The position numbers and the translations under genes are program-made. A DNA stretch of 36,609 bases from Deltaproteobacteria bacterium (GTDB lineage Bacteria; Myxococcota_A; Polyangia; DRWM01; JAAZOP01): NCBI GenBank assembly GCA_016218815.1, contig JACRCX010000042.1, forward strand, positions 1 through 36,609, written 5' to 3'. Below, piece after piece: positions 15,493-22,285 of this stretch (within the stretch, counting starts at the first letter, position 1; every line of letters starts with the position of its first letter). Below the pieces are notes generated by a model. The model made no database searches. It was not told the origin of the DNA and saw only the letters and a program-made list of their open reading frames with translations.

Positions 15493-16452
15493 ATGGAGCG
15501 CCCGCACCCGCATCCGTGGTTCGTGCTCGCTGCGCTGGCGCGCGCGGCGGACTTCGTCGCCCGGCGGCGCCGGTCCGTCCTGCCGCGCGCGACCGGCGCG
15601 CAGCTCCCCACGCTCGCGGTGCACGGCCTGGCGCTGGGCGGCGCCGGCAAGACGCCCGCGTGCCTGTGGCTTGCCGAGCGTCTTGCGCGGAGGACGGGCG
15701 GTCGGGTGGCCGTCGGCACGCGCCCGCGCGCCGTCGTCGCGGACGAGATCGAGCTCTACCGCCGCCGGCTGCCGGCCGCCGCGGTGTTTCCCGAGGAGCG
15801 TCCGGCACGGGCCGTCGAGCGCGCGGAGTCGGCGGGTTGTGCCGCGATCGTGCTGGACGATCCCTCGCTGGCGCACGCTGCGCCGGCCCACTTCCGCCTC
15901 GTCTGCCTGGGGCCGGGGGATGACTGGAGGGCGCCGATCTTCCCGGCAGGCGATCGCCGCCCGGGCTGCGTGCGACCCGGCGAGGCGGATCACCTGCTGC
16001 TGGTCGGGCGAAGCGACGCGCCGGCCGGGGTGGCGCTGCGGTCGGCGCGGGCGAGCGTGGAGGTGGTCGGGTTCGTTCCCGCGGACACCTGGCCGGCCGG
16101 CGAGCCGCGCCGACCGCCGCCCGGTCGGCCGCCGGTCTTCGTGCTCTGCGCGGTGGCGCGGGCCGAGCGCGTCGTGCGCACCGTGGAGGCCTGCGGTTGC
16201 CGCGTGGCGGGAGCGGACCTCCGGCGTGACCACTCGCCGTTGTCGCGCGCGGTGCTCGAGCGGGCGGCGCGCGCGGCGCGGGCGGTGGGCGCGAAGTGGG
16301 TCGTGTTGACGGAAAAGGACGCGGCGCGGTGCGGGGCCGCGCCTCCGGTCGCCGCGCCCGGCGGGCCGGCGTGGATGGTGGTGCGCGTCGGGTTGCGGGT
16401 CGACGGCGGCGACGAGCTGGTCGAGCGGTTCCTCAGGTCGGCGGGGTCGTGA
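15493..16452 (+). CDS. lpxK: Tetraacyldisaccharide 4'-kinase (LpxK), divergent
   Basis: A 319-aa inner-membrane-associated enzyme that phosphorylates the 4' position of the lipid A disaccharide precursor. The family's N-terminal hydrophobic helix is present (WFVLAALARAADFVARR), as are the P-loop LGGAGKTP (residues 48-55), the basic ELYRRRLP segment, LDD (121-123), which replaces the usual DDGFQH motif, DHSPLS in place of the DHxxY/F histidine motif, and WVVLTEKDAAR. The SRGYGG and VGDEP motifs are missing or reduced, so it is a compact, divergent member; the Asp and His thought to form the catalytic dyad are kept. It is divergent from the pseudokinase gene (72-base gap) and overlaps the convergent histidine kinase gene by 20 bases. 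It implies an LPS-type outer membrane. Confidence 0.82.
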   Translation: MERPHPHPWFVLAALARAADFVARRRRSVLPRATGAQLPTLAVHGLALGGAGKTPACLWLAERLARRTGGRVAVGTRPRAVVADEIELYRRRLPAAAVFPEERPARAVERAESAGCAAIVLDDPSLAHAAPAHFRLVCLGPGDDWRAPIFPAGDRRPGCVRPGEADHLLLVGRSDAPAGVALRSARASVEVVGFVPADTWPAGEPRRPPPGRPPVFVLCAVARAERVVRTVEACGCRVAGADLRRDHSPLSRAVLERAARAARAVGAKWVVLTEKDAARCGAAPPVAAPGGPAWMVVRVGLRVDGGDELVERFLRSAGS

Positions 16453-18520
16453 GCGGGCGCTCGTCCGCGGGGCCGCCGGCGGGCAGGACGACGGTGAAGT
16501 CGGCCCCCTGACCGACCTCGGAGCGGACCTCGATCGTGCCGCCCGCGTCCTCGACGATGCGCTGCGAGATGGCGAGCCCCAGGCCGGTGCCGCGGTCCTT
16601 GGTGGTGAAGAACGGGATGAAGATCCGCGGCAGGACCTCGGGCGGGATGCCGGGACCGTGGTCGCGGAAGCGGACCGCGACCCGGCGATGGCCTCCGGCG
16701 CGAGCGGCGGCCGTGGGGCCGGAGTCGCGGCGGACGGCGGCGACGATATCCAGCGTCCCGCTGCCGCCCATGGCCTGGGCGGCGTTGAGAGCGAGGTTGA
16801 GGAAGACCTGGAGCAGCCGCTCGGGATCGACCGGAACGTCGGGCAGGCCCTCGCCCACGGACAGCTCGCAGCGCACGGCGTCGCCGTGCTCGGCCTGCAG
16901 GAGCTGCAGGCAGCGGCGGAGCACGGTACCGACGGCCGCCAGGCCGGCGGCGCCGCCTTGTGGCCGTGCGTACTCGAGGAACTCGGTCACGACGCGGTTG
17001 AGACGGTTGGACTCCTCGACCAGCACCTCGAGCATCCCCTTGTCGTCGGGCGGCGAGTCCTCGGCCAGGATTTGCGCGGCGGCCTTGATCGACCCCAGGG
17101 GGTTGCGGATCTCGTGGGCCAGGCCGGCGGACATCTCGCCGACGACGGCCAGGCGGTCGCGCACCTTCATCTGGCGGTACAGCTCGATGTTCTCCGCGGC
17201 GATGGCGATCTGGACGGCGAGGCCGGAAAGCAGCGCCAGGTCCTCCTGCGCGAAGCCCTCCGGCATCCGCTCGTCCCGCAGCGCCAGGAGGCCGAGCATG
17301 CGGGACTCGCCGCGAACCGGGAACACCGCGTCGGCCTGCAGGTCCGCCAGGATGCCCAGGACGCCGTCGAGCGTCTCGACCTTGCGAACGTCCTTCTCCT
17401 CCGTCTGCAGCAGGGCCTCGCGCTCGCGCTGCAGCACGACGCGGCGGACCGGCTCGTCGCCGGGAATGCGGTCGAGCAGCGGGCGGGCCGCGGCGACCTC
17501 GAGCTCGGGTGCTGGCAGCGGCCCGAAGCAGCCGCGGCGGAGCAGCGACAGGCCGTCTGCGGAGAGCAGGTAGAGCGACCCGTGGGTGAAGCGCTGGCTC
17601 TCCTCCAGGGCGCCCACGACCGCCCCGGCGATGTCCTCCAGGTTCAGCAGGCGGGGGAGCCGGCGGCGCAGCATCAGCACCTGCGACTCGAACTGCGAGC
17701 GCTCGCGGGTGATGATCTCGCCGATCTTCTGCTCGACCATCGTGCGCAGGGGGTCGAAGACGATCAGGATCACGAACGCGGCGGCCATGGCGTTGAGGAA
17801 GAACCAGGTGGAAGTGCCCAGCCACTGGACCAGCGCGTAGAAGATGGCGGCCAGGGTCAACGCGAGCGCGCTGAGGACGGCGAACCGTCCGACCAGCTCG
17901 TAGACGTCGAGCAGCCGGTAGAGGAGGAGGGCCTGGGACAGGGTGTAGAGGTAGATCAACGTGAAGATCGGGCCCAGCGGCGGGAACTCGACGCCGACCA
18001 CGGGCAGGTAGTCGAGCAGTGAGAAGGTGAGGGCGAGGGCCCCGCCGACCACGAGGAACTGGATGCGCGCGCTCTCCACGCGCGAGGCGACGCGCCGGGA
18101 GCGGCGGTACAGGAAGAGCACCGTCGTGTACAGGAGCCCGCCTGCATACGCGAACAGGGTCCCCTGCAGGAACGTCGTGTCGCCGAGCGGCGAGACCACC
18201 CCGGCCAGGACGACGACGCCCAGCGCGGTTCCGATGGGTACCAGCCGCGAGCCGCGGGGCTCGTCGCCGAGGAAAGCGGTGAAGAAGCGCATCGCCATCT
18301 GGGGCAGGACCACGAGCGCGACGTCGGAGAGGATGCGCCAGTGGGAATCGGCCCGCCAGGCCTTGAGGAGGTCCAGGACGTACCAGACGGCGACCGAGCC
18401 GCAGAACAGCACGAAGAGGTTCACGCGCCGGGTCTTGCCGCGCCGCAGCACGACGCTGACGAAGATGGCGACGGCGAAGACGGAGCCGAGCAGCAGGCTG
18501 TTCGCTCTGGGATCCGGCAC
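16433..18520 (-). CDS. Membrane sensor histidine kinase with GAF-like domain
   Basis: A 695-aa two-component sensor. The N-terminal 275 residues form about eight hydrophobic segments, an integral-membrane sensing module similar to those of PrsK-type kinases. A GAF-like domain follows (about 300-450), leading into the HisKA domain with the phospho-acceptor H-box GEMSAGLAHEIRNPLGSIK, the N-box NLALNAAQAM, the G1 box FRDHGPGIPPE and G2 GTGLGLAIS. All catalytic boxes are intact. The GTG start at 18520 has no Shine-Dalgarno, but a CATACT -10 lies 6 bases before it, so the mRNA may be leaderless. No response regulator is adjacent, so its partner is elsewhere. The convergent neighbour lpxK overlaps its last 20 bases. 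Confidence 0.9.
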   Translation of the reverse strand: MPDPRANSLLLGSVFAVAIFVSVVLRRGKTRRVNLFVLFCGSVAVWYVLDLLKAWRADSHWRILSDVALVVLPQMAMRFFTAFLGDEPRGSRLVPIGTALGVVVLAGVVSPLGDTTFLQGTLFAYAGGLLYTTVLFLYRRSRRVASRVESARIQFLVVGGALALTFSLLDYLPVVGVEFPPLGPIFTLIYLYTLSQALLLYRLLDVYELVGRFAVLSALALTLAAIFYALVQWLGTSTWFFLNAMAAAFVILIVFDPLRTMVEQKIGEIITRERSQFESQVLMLRRRLPRLLNLEDIAGAVVGALEESQRFTHGSLYLLSADGLSLLRRGCFGPLPAPELEVAAARPLLDRIPGDEPVRRVVLQREREALLQTEEKDVRKVETLDGVLGILADLQADAVFPVRGESRMLGLLALRDERMPEGFAQEDLALLSGLAVQIAIAAENIELYRQMKVRDRLAVVGEMSAGLAHEIRNPLGSIKAAAQILAEDSPPDDKGMLEVLVEESNRLNRVVTEFLEYARPQGGAAGLAAVGTVLRRCLQLLQAEHGDAVRCELSVGEGLPDVPVDPERLLQVFLNLALNAAQAMGGSGTLDIVAAVRRDSGPTAAARAGGHRRVAVRFRDHGPGIPPEVLPRIFIPFFTTKDRGTGLGLAISQRIVEDAGGTIEVRSEVGQGADFTVVLPAGGPADERPLTTPPT

Positions 18521-18526
18521 GGGGCG

Positions 18527-18532
18527 AGTATG
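18527..18532 (-). promoter_or_regulatory. -10 box 6 bases before the histidine kinase start
   Basis: CATACT on the minus strand (18532-18527), followed by CGCCCC and the GTG. A matching -35 is weak (GTGCGG, 17 bases upstream). Transcription would begin at or next to the start codon. Consistent with the other leaderless candidates in this window, but the weakest of them on its -35. Confidence 0.35.
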
Positions 18533-18569
18533 GCATTCCTCCAGGCGAACCGCACGCTCGCGCCGCGAA

Positions 18570-18600
18570 TTGGCCTGGGCGACGCCAGGCCGCGTAGGAT
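18570..18600 (+). promoter_or_regulatory. Promoter candidate of xerD, probably leaderless
   Basis: TTGGCC (18570-18575), a 19-base spacer and TAGGAT (18595-18600), with the GTG start 6 bases after the -10. The -10 and its flank, GTAGGATCGCCG, recur upstream of the TPR gene at 32013 (there with one additional T). No Shine-Dalgarno is present. Confidence 0.4.
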
Positions 18601-18606
18601 CGCCGT

Positions 18607-19488
18607 GTGGACGCGCTGATCGACCGCTTCCTGTACCGGCTCGAGGTCGAGCGGGGGTACTCGCACCTCACGGTGACCTCGTACGCGTCGGACCTGCGGC
18701 GCTTCACGGAGCTGCTCGAGAAGCGCGGGCGGGCGCTCAGGGACGTGACCGAGGAGGACGTGCGCGAGCTGCTGGTGGCGGCCTCGAAGGAGGGGCTCGC
18801 GGCGCGCTCCGCCGCCCGGCTGCTCTCGGCCGCGAAGTCGTTCCTGCGCTTCGCCGTCGAGGAAGGGGTCCTGGAGCACAGCCCGGCGCGCAAGGTGCGC
18901 ACGCCGCGGCTTGCGCGGCCGCTGCCCAAGCTGCTCAGCGAGGAGCAGGTGCTGGCGCTGCTGCACGCGCCCGACGAGTCGACGGCCGAGGGCGTGCGTG
19001 ATGCGGCGATGCTCCACGTGATGTACGCGGCGGGGTTGCGCGTGTCGGAGCTGGTGGGGATCGGCTGGGGGGACGTCAACCTGGAAGTAGGCTACGTCTC
19101 GGCGTTCGGCAAGGGTCGCCGCCGCCGCCTGGTGCCGCTGGGCGAGGTCGCGGCCGGGAAGGTGCGGGCGTGGCTGGCGATCCGAGGCCAGCACGCCAAG
19201 GCGGGCGTCGACGCGCTGTTCGTCAGCCGGCGCGGACGCGCGATGGGCCGTGTGCAATTCTGGCGTTTCGTCCAGCGGTACGCGCGCAAGGCCGGCATCG
19301 ACCGCGACGTGTCGCCGCACTGGCTCCGCCACTCGTTCGCCACCCACCTCCTGGTCCACGGCGCCGACCTGCGCGCCGTCCAGACCATGCTCGGACACGC
19401 CGACATCTCCACCACCGAGATCTACACCCACCTGGACATGACGCACCTGCGGCAGGTGATCGAGAAGCACCACCCGCGAGGGAAGTGA
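18607..19488 (+). CDS. xerD: Site-specific tyrosine recombinase XerD
   Basis: A 293-aa recombinase that, with XerC, resolves chromosome dimers at dif at the division septum. The N-terminal SAM-like core-binding domain spans about 1-90. The catalytic domain has all active-site residues: Arg145 (GLRVSEL), Lys169 (GKGRRRR), His238 and Arg241 (HWLRHSFATH), His264 (LGHADISTTEIYTH) and the nucleophile Tyr273. The C-terminal HHPRG is typical of XerD rather than XerC. Length is normal. Nothing nearby suggests an integron, prophage or genomic island, so the housekeeping role is favoured. The GTG start has no Shine-Dalgarno, and a -10-like TAGGAT ends 6 bases before it. Confidence 0.92.
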   Translation: MDALIDRFLYRLEVERGYSHLTVTSYASDLRRFTELLEKRGRALRDVTEEDVRELLVAASKEGLAARSAARLLSAAKSFLRFAVEEGVLEHSPARKVRTPRLARPLPKLLSEEQVLALLHAPDESTAEGVRDAAMLHVMYAAGLRVSELVGIGWGDVNLEVGYVSAFGKGRRRRLVPLGEVAAGKVRAWLAIRGQHAKAGVDALFVSRRGRAMGRVQFWRFVQRYARKAGIDRDVSPHWLRHSFATHLLVHGADLRAVQTMLGHADISTTEIYTHLDMTHLRQVIEKHHPRGK

Positions 19489-19493
19489 GCGTG

Positions 19494-19513
19494 GCGCGGC
19501 CCCTGGGCCGCGC
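19494..19513 (+). terminator. GC-rich hairpin after xerD
   Basis: A perfect inverted repeat, GCGCGGCC / GGCCGCGC with a 4-base loop, starts 5 bases after the xerD stop. There is no T-tract behind it, so it is at best a transcription-pausing stem or a Rho-assisted terminator. A 7-base tandem repeat array begins right after it. Confidence 0.35.
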
Positions 19514-19543
19514 GTCGACAGTCGACAGTCGTGAGTCGACAGT
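19514..19543. repeat. Heptamer tandem repeat GTCGACA
   Basis: Four consecutive 7-base units: GTCGACA, GTCGACA, GTCGTGA, GTCGACA, then GT. It lies in the 135-base gap between xerD and the convergent lipoprotein gene; the rest of that gap shows nothing further. Period 7 is shared with the arrays at 28085 and 28523. Confidence 0.8.
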
Positions 19544-19623
19544 TTCCTGGTTGTTGGCTCCGGACCTGCTCCGCCCAGGCATGAGCGACTCCGGAACGCC
19601 CCGGGCGGCGGGCGGGTCGGGGT

Positions 19624-20262
19624 CTACTCGTCGCCGTCGGTGACGCGGAAGTCGAAGGGGTAGGTGGTGGTCGTCGTCGCGGACGCGTCGGGGAAGTCGA
19701 GCGCGCGTACAAGGGTGAGGACGCACGATGCCAGCTCGTCGTCGTCGGGGACTGCGCTGGCGATCTCGGCCTCCGTCACGCTACCGCTCCGCGTGACGGT
19801 GAAGCGGACGGTCACGCGAGCTTCGGTGGCGTTCGGGTTCCCCTGGCGCAGGCGTTCGAAGCAGTGCCGGAAGCGCAGTTGCTGATCGTGGATCACGTCG
19901 CGGACCTGCTCCGGCTCGAGCCCGCCGTCGTCGCCTCCGGAGGAACGAGGGCGGGGTGCGCGGGGTTCGGGGACCGCATCTTCGCCCGGAACCCGGTCTT
20001 CGGACGCGGCAAGGGACGGCGGACCCGGGTCGGGCTCCGGGTCGGGCTCCGGCTGCGTGAGCAGCGTGCGGCTGCCCAGGTCGACCGGAACGTAGGGCGG
20101 CCGCACGGCCGCCTGCTCCGCCGACGCGCCTGCCGGGGGATCCGTCCCGGCCGTGCCGCCGGCGGCCGGGGCGGCGCCGCATCCGGCGACCTGTGCGGCG
20201 AAGAACAGCAGCGGAACGGCAAAGCGCGTCGGTCCGACGTCCGGTCGATGATCCGCTTTCAT
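19624..20262 (-). CDS. Lipoprotein with AgmX/PglI-type C-terminal domain
   Basis: A 212-aa protein. A signal sequence ends in the lipobox VAGC, followed by an Ala/Gly/Pro-rich linker with PEPDPEPDPGP. The C-terminal 95 residues match the AgmX/PglI-type domain closely: EQVRDVIHDQQLRFRHCFERL, ARVTVRFTVTRSGSVTEAEIAS, ASCVLTLVRALDFPD and the end TTTYPFDFRV, with the two conserved Cys. A run of Asp/Glu and Thr flanks the domain. It is probably anchored to a membrane facing the periplasm, with unknown partners. The ATG at 20262 lacks a Shine-Dalgarno but has a possible promoter ending 8 bases before it. Confidence 0.82.
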   Translation of the reverse strand: MKADHRPDVGPTRFAVPLLFFAAQVAGCGAAPAAGGTAGTDPPAGASAEQAAVRPPYVPVDLGSRTLLTQPEPDPEPDPGPPSLAASEDRVPGEDAVPEPRAPRPRSSGGDDGGLEPEQVRDVIHDQQLRFRHCFERLRQGNPNATEARVTVRFTVTRSGSVTEAEIASAVPDDDELASCVLTLVRALDFPDASATTTTTYPFDFRVTDGDE

Positions 20263-20270
20263 GGCGCGGG

Positions 20271-20299
20271 AGTGGAACACGCGGGCCCGGCGAGTGCAA
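20271..20299 (-). promoter_or_regulatory. Promoter candidate of the AgmX-domain lipoprotein, near-leaderless
   Basis: On the minus strand, TTGCAC (20299-20294), 17 bases, TCCACT (20276-20271), then 8 bases to the ATG. The -10 keeps only the outer T residues of the consensus, so this is a modest match, but the spacing agrees with the other leaderless candidates. Confidence 0.35.
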
Positions 20300-20371
20300 G
20301 TTGGAAGGGTTGTCGGGTGAGCTTGCCGTGTCCGGACGCGGGAGGCAGGATTGCGAGCGAGGGAGGCACCA

Positions 20372-21148
20372 ATGGCACCGACGACGGAGCAGGTGGAACG
20401 GATCCGGGGGAAGCTGCGACTCGACACGCCGCTCATCGCCGTCTACGACGCGGCGCCGGGACCGGATTTCGAGCCGCTGGTGCGGGCGACGGCGCGCGCC
20501 TGCTGCTTCGCCTACTGGCCGCGCTGGGTCAAGGGCGAGACGCTGGCGATCGAGCGCGGCGACGACTCGTTCACGCAGCCGACGCACGGATGTCCGGGCG
20601 CGCAGCGCGCCTTCGGCCTGGCTAGGGGAGGGTATCCGCCGTACATGGCGCACTTCCTCACCGACGGCGTCGGCGCCCCTTCGGGGGAAGGGCTGAAGGC
20701 GACGCCGGAGCTGGCGCAGGCGTACCTCGAGCGCTCGCGCCCGCCCGTCCTGCGCGGCGACTCCGTGCTGCTCGGACCGCTCCGCGCGGAGCGGTGGGAC
20801 GCAGTGCGTTCGGTGACCTTCTTCGCCGACCCGGACCGGCTCTCCGCGCTGATGACCCTCGCCGCGTTCTGGTCGTCGGAGCCCGACGAGATCGTCGCGA
20901 CGTTCTCTTCGGGCTGCGGTCTCATGCTGCGCGAGCTGGAGCAGCAGCCGCGCGACCGCGCGGTGTTGGGGGCCACCGACATCGCGATGCGCAAGTACAT
21001 CCCGCGGGAGCTGCTGGCGCTGAGCGTTTCTCCGGCGCGCTTCGAGAAGATGCTCGGCGTGCCCGACGGCGTCTTCCTGGACAAGGAATGGTGGGGCGAC
21101 CTGCTGGCCGGCATTCCTGCCGGAGCCCGCGGTGGCGGACCGCGGTGA
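20372..21148 (+). CDS. DUF169 family protein
   Basis: A 258-aa soluble protein matching the DUF169 family: an early RLDTPLIAVYD strand, ARACCFAYWPRW, the Cys-containing GCPGAQRAFGL, SVLLGPL, and FSSGCGLML, where family members carry conserved Cys and Gly residues. The biochemical function of DUF169 proteins is not established; some occur near redox or metal-dependent enzymes. The three conserved Cys positions here (CC, GCPG, SGCG) could bind a metal or cluster, which is speculation. The ATG at 20372 follows GGGAGG by five bases, a strong Shine-Dalgarno. It is divergent from the lipoprotein at 20262. Confidence 0.8.
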   Translation: MAPTTEQVERIRGKLRLDTPLIAVYDAAPGPDFEPLVRATARACCFAYWPRWVKGETLAIERGDDSFTQPTHGCPGAQRAFGLARGGYPPYMAHFLTDGVGAPSGEGLKATPELAQAYLERSRPPVLRGDSVLLGPLRAERWDAVRSVTFFADPDRLSALMTLAAFWSSEPDEIVATFSSGCGLMLRELEQQPRDRAVLGATDIAMRKYIPRELLALSVSPARFEKMLGVPDGVFLDKEWWGDLLAGIPAGARGGGPR

Positions 21149-21156
21149 CGGCGGGT

Positions 21157-22053
21157 TCAGCGGAGCCGTGCGAGGCCGGCGAGATCCAGGGCGCGCGCGA
21201 CCTCCAGCGCCTGCTCCGGCCCGTCCGCGGGGATGATCTCGACGGTGACCTGGTAGGTGCTGGCGACGACCGCCCGGATCTCGGCCGTTCCGCGGCCCTT
21301 CCACCACTCGACGATTGCCGGATGTCCGCCGAGTTCGACATGCCGCACCACGTGCTCGGGGGTGCTCTCGTCGGGCACGGGCAGGTCGAGTTCCATCGCG
21401 GCCATCTCGACGACGTCCCCGGCGTTGATCGACACGCGGGCCGTGCGGCCGCCCGCGGCATACGATCGGCTGGACGTCGAGATCGTCATCCCCATCGCCT
21501 TGGCCGTCGCGCCGTTCGCCGGGCCCGCCGCGGTCCAGGCGCCGAGACGGTCGGGTTCGAACGGGGCGAGCCGCTCCCAGCGCGGGAAGCCCGGGCGTTC
21601 CGGGACCTCCTCCATCGAACCCATGACCTGCCCGAGCATCGCCCCCGCACCGGCCGCTGCATCCGGAGGAAGGCCCGGCGGCGACCCGAGACCCGACGGG
21701 TCGGTCGAGGCCGGTGGGCGCGGCTCGTTGCGCGCCGCGCGAATCCTCACCGGGCGCGGCGGCGGCTCCGCGGGCGGAAGCGGAGGCACGAGGCGTTCCG
21801 TGGGCGCGGCGTTCGCTGTGGGCGAGGCCGGTTCGGGCGCGGTCGCGGATGCGGTGCCCGGACCGGCGGGCGGTGTCGTCACGGACGTCGGCCGCGACGG
21901 GTACCAGGACGTGGGCCGTGGGTCGATGGGCGACGTCGGGTCGGGCGAGGCGGACTCGGGCGCAGGCTCCGACTTCTTGCCGCACCCGGCGGCAGCCGCG
22001 ATCGTCAGGACGAGCACGAGCGGGAAGACGACGCTGGAGCGCGGGAAGACCAT
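21157..22053 (-). CDS. Hypothetical lipoprotein
   Basis: A 298-aa protein with a signal sequence ending in AAGC (GCGKKSEPAPE), then a Pro/Ser/Thr/Ala-rich linker to about residue 145. The folded C-terminal part (about 150-298) begins near MLGQVMGSMEEVPERPGFPRWERL and continues with GMTISTSSRSYAAGGRTARVSI and AIVEWWKGRGTAEIRAVVASTYQVTVEI. This looks like a mixed alpha/beta domain seen in predicted periplasmic proteins, but I do not recognise the family. The start is the ATG before the hydrophobic segment; a longer in-frame reading to 22128 exists but would bury the signal peptide. It is convergent with the DUF169 gene, 8 bases apart. Confidence 0.7.
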   Translation of the reverse strand: MVFPRSSVVFPLVLVLTIAAAAGCGKKSEPAPESASPDPTSPIDPRPTSWYPSRPTSVTTPPAGPGTASATAPEPASPTANAAPTERLVPPLPPAEPPPRPVRIRAARNEPRPPASTDPSGLGSPPGLPPDAAAGAGAMLGQVMGSMEEVPERPGFPRWERLAPFEPDRLGAWTAAGPANGATAKAMGMTISTSSRSYAAGGRTARVSINAGDVVEMAAMELDLPVPDESTPEHVVRHVELGGHPAIVEWWKGRGTAEIRAVVASTYQVTVEIIPADGPEQALEVARALDLAGLARLR

Positions 22054-22285
22054 GTTCGGCGGCACGCGGAATCCTCTTCTCTCCCCTCCCCGAGACGACT
22101 GGGGCCGGTCTCCCCCGTCACGCATCATCTCCTGCCACGCCGCTCTCCGCGTGTCCAGCCCATCGTCCCCCGCTCCCGGCCGTCGATTCCCGACCCCCGT
22201 TCACGGCTCTGCGACTTGCTTCCCATGCGGTCCTTGGTTCTGTACTACGATGCCTGCCGTCCCGGGGGAGACCGGGAGGTCGCCG

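Noticed and set aside
18607..19488. XerD as an integrase of a mobile element
   Set aside because: HHPRG end, normal length, no att-like repeats, tRNA target, excisionase or cargo genes nearby; it fits the chromosomal XerD.
19494..19513. Definite intrinsic terminator after xerD
   Set aside because: The stem is perfect but there is no T-tract, so it is listed only as a low-confidence candidate.
22216..22252. Promoter with TTGCTT and TGTACT before the 719-aa lipoprotein
   Set aside because: Spacing is 19 and the -10 is poor; the Shine-Dalgarno before GTG 22286 already explains initiation.
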